A stretch of DNA of 5,542 nt from Oscillospiraceae bacterium (GTDB lineage: Bacteria > Bacillota > Clostridia > Oscillospirales > Acutalibacteraceae), in NCBI GenBank assembly GCA_029012165.1, contig JAQXLO010000202.1, positions 1-5,542 on the forward strand, read 5' to 3'. How positions within the stretch are numbered: the first letter of the stretch is position 1; each line of letters opens with the position of its first letter. Both the position numbers and the translations under genes were made by a program. Below the pieces are notes generated by a model. That model made no database searches, had not been told where the DNA came from, and worked only from the letters and a program-made list of their open reading frames with translations. Positions 5,048 to 5,542 of this stretch are shown here, in pieces.

Positions 5048-5542
5048 ATGGCATTATCGAAAAGTGAATGGCTTGCACTCGAGAAAAAAGCCCATGAGCT
5101 ACGCAATCTCTGTCTGGATACCACCTACTGGGCAGGCAGTGGCCATATCGGCGGCGGCATGAGCGCTATGGATATTCTCACAGTGCTGTACCACAAGTAT
5201 CTGCACATCCGCAAGGACGATCCTAACTGGGAGGACAGAGACCGTTTCATCCTCAGCAAGGGTCATGCAGGCATCGCCTATGCGCCTGTGCTTTGCGACT
5301 ACGGTTTCAACAACAAAGAACAGCTCAAGACCTTCAACCACACCAACTCCAAGATGGGCATCCATCTCGACTCCAATAAAGTCATCGGCGTGGATGCTTC
5401 CACCGGATCTCTGGGACATGGGCTTCCCATTGCCGCCGGAACGGGTCTTGCGGCAAGGGTGCTGGGCAAGAGCTACAAAACATACTGTCTGATGGGTGAC
5501 GGCGAACTGGGCGAAGGCTCCAACTGGGAAGCCGCCATGACC
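5048..5542 (+). CDS. Transketolase N-terminal (ThDP-binding) subunit, cut by the window end
   Basis: First 165 codons of the N-terminal subunit of a split transketolase, which moves two-carbon ketol units between sugar phosphates using thiamine diphosphate and Mg2+. ATG 5048 follows AAGGAG with a 10-nt gap; an upstream ATG at 5041 is in another frame. Visible motifs are the active-site His33 in GSGHIGGGMSAMDIL, His73 in LSKGHA, TGSLGHGLPIAAG (119-131), and GDGELGEGSNWEAAM (150-164), the beginning of the ThDP diphosphate/Mg2+ site. The GSLGHGL form and the compact spacing resemble stand-alone N-terminal subunits rather than full-length TktA enzymes. The partner carrying the pyrimidine and C-terminal domains should lie just downstream. 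Split transketolases can serve the pentose phosphate pathway or act on unusual sugars; the aminotransferase and SCP2-like neighbours favour a specialised role. Whether it is split is inferred, because the end is not seen. Confidence 0.9.
   Translation, partial: MALSKSEWLALEKKAHELRNLCLDTTYWAGSGHIGGGMSAMDILTVLYHKYLHIRKDDPNWEDRDRFILSKGHAGIAYAPVLCDYGFNNKEQLKTFNHTNSKMGIHLDSNKVIGVDASTGSLGHGLPIAAGTGLAARVLGKSYKTYCLMGDGELGEGSNWEAAMT

Noticed and set aside
5048..5542. Naming the transketolase subunit aptA, sqwG or tkt
   Set aside because: No apiose or sulfoquinovose genes are visible and the sequence is partial, so a substrate-specific name cannot be supported.
1..5542. CRISPR arrays, tRNA or rRNA genes, insertion sequences, attachment sites
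   Set aside because: No regularly spaced repeats, cloverleaf-like sequences, transposase-like translations or flanking direct repeats were seen.

Overview
The window reads as chromosomal DNA of a Gram-positive anaerobe, most likely a gut-type clostridium (Oscillospiraceae/Lachnospiraceae-like). The grounds are strong AAGGAG-type ribosome binding sites, sigma-A-like promoters with 17-nt spacers, moderate GC, a zinc-type L31 protein, an ECF transporter S component of the kind that shares an energizing module, and a transketolase encoded as separate subunits. This placement is an inference from style, not from a marker gene.

Left part (1-1987): the 3' end of rpmE (ribosomal protein L31) is followed by two strong hairpins that separate it from a leftward gene for an ECF-type vitamin-uptake S component (280-801). 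Divergent from that gene is a MocR-type regulator, a GntR helix-turn-helix fused to an aminotransferase-like domain (893-1987). The two promoters overlap at their -10 boxes and an imperfect inverted repeat spans the regulator's promoter and start, which suggests coupled control. The pairing resembles known MocR/PdxR-vitamin B6 transporter pairs. However, this regulator has Asn where the PLP-binding Lys should be and ends before the C-terminal lobe of the aminotransferase fold.

Middle (1984-2990): a leftward PHP-family phosphatase, most like histidinol-phosphatase, meets the regulator tail to tail with a 4-nt overlap and no visible terminator. A 185-nt divergent intergenic region (2806-2990) carries two well-formed promoters whose -35 boxes lie in a perfect 9-bp inverted repeat.

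Right part (2991-5542, running off the window): a tight rightward operon encodes a two-repeat SCP2-like (sterol-carrier-type lipid-binding) protein with a TTG start, a class III PLP aminotransferase of the glutamate-1-semialdehyde aminomutase-like group, and the N-terminal (thiamine diphosphate-binding) subunit of a split transketolase. The C-terminal transketolase subunit presumably follows beyond the window. This set looks like a small metabolic pathway acting on an amino- or keto-sugar-like compound. I do not recognise a described pathway with exactly this composition, and it is the most interesting part of the window.
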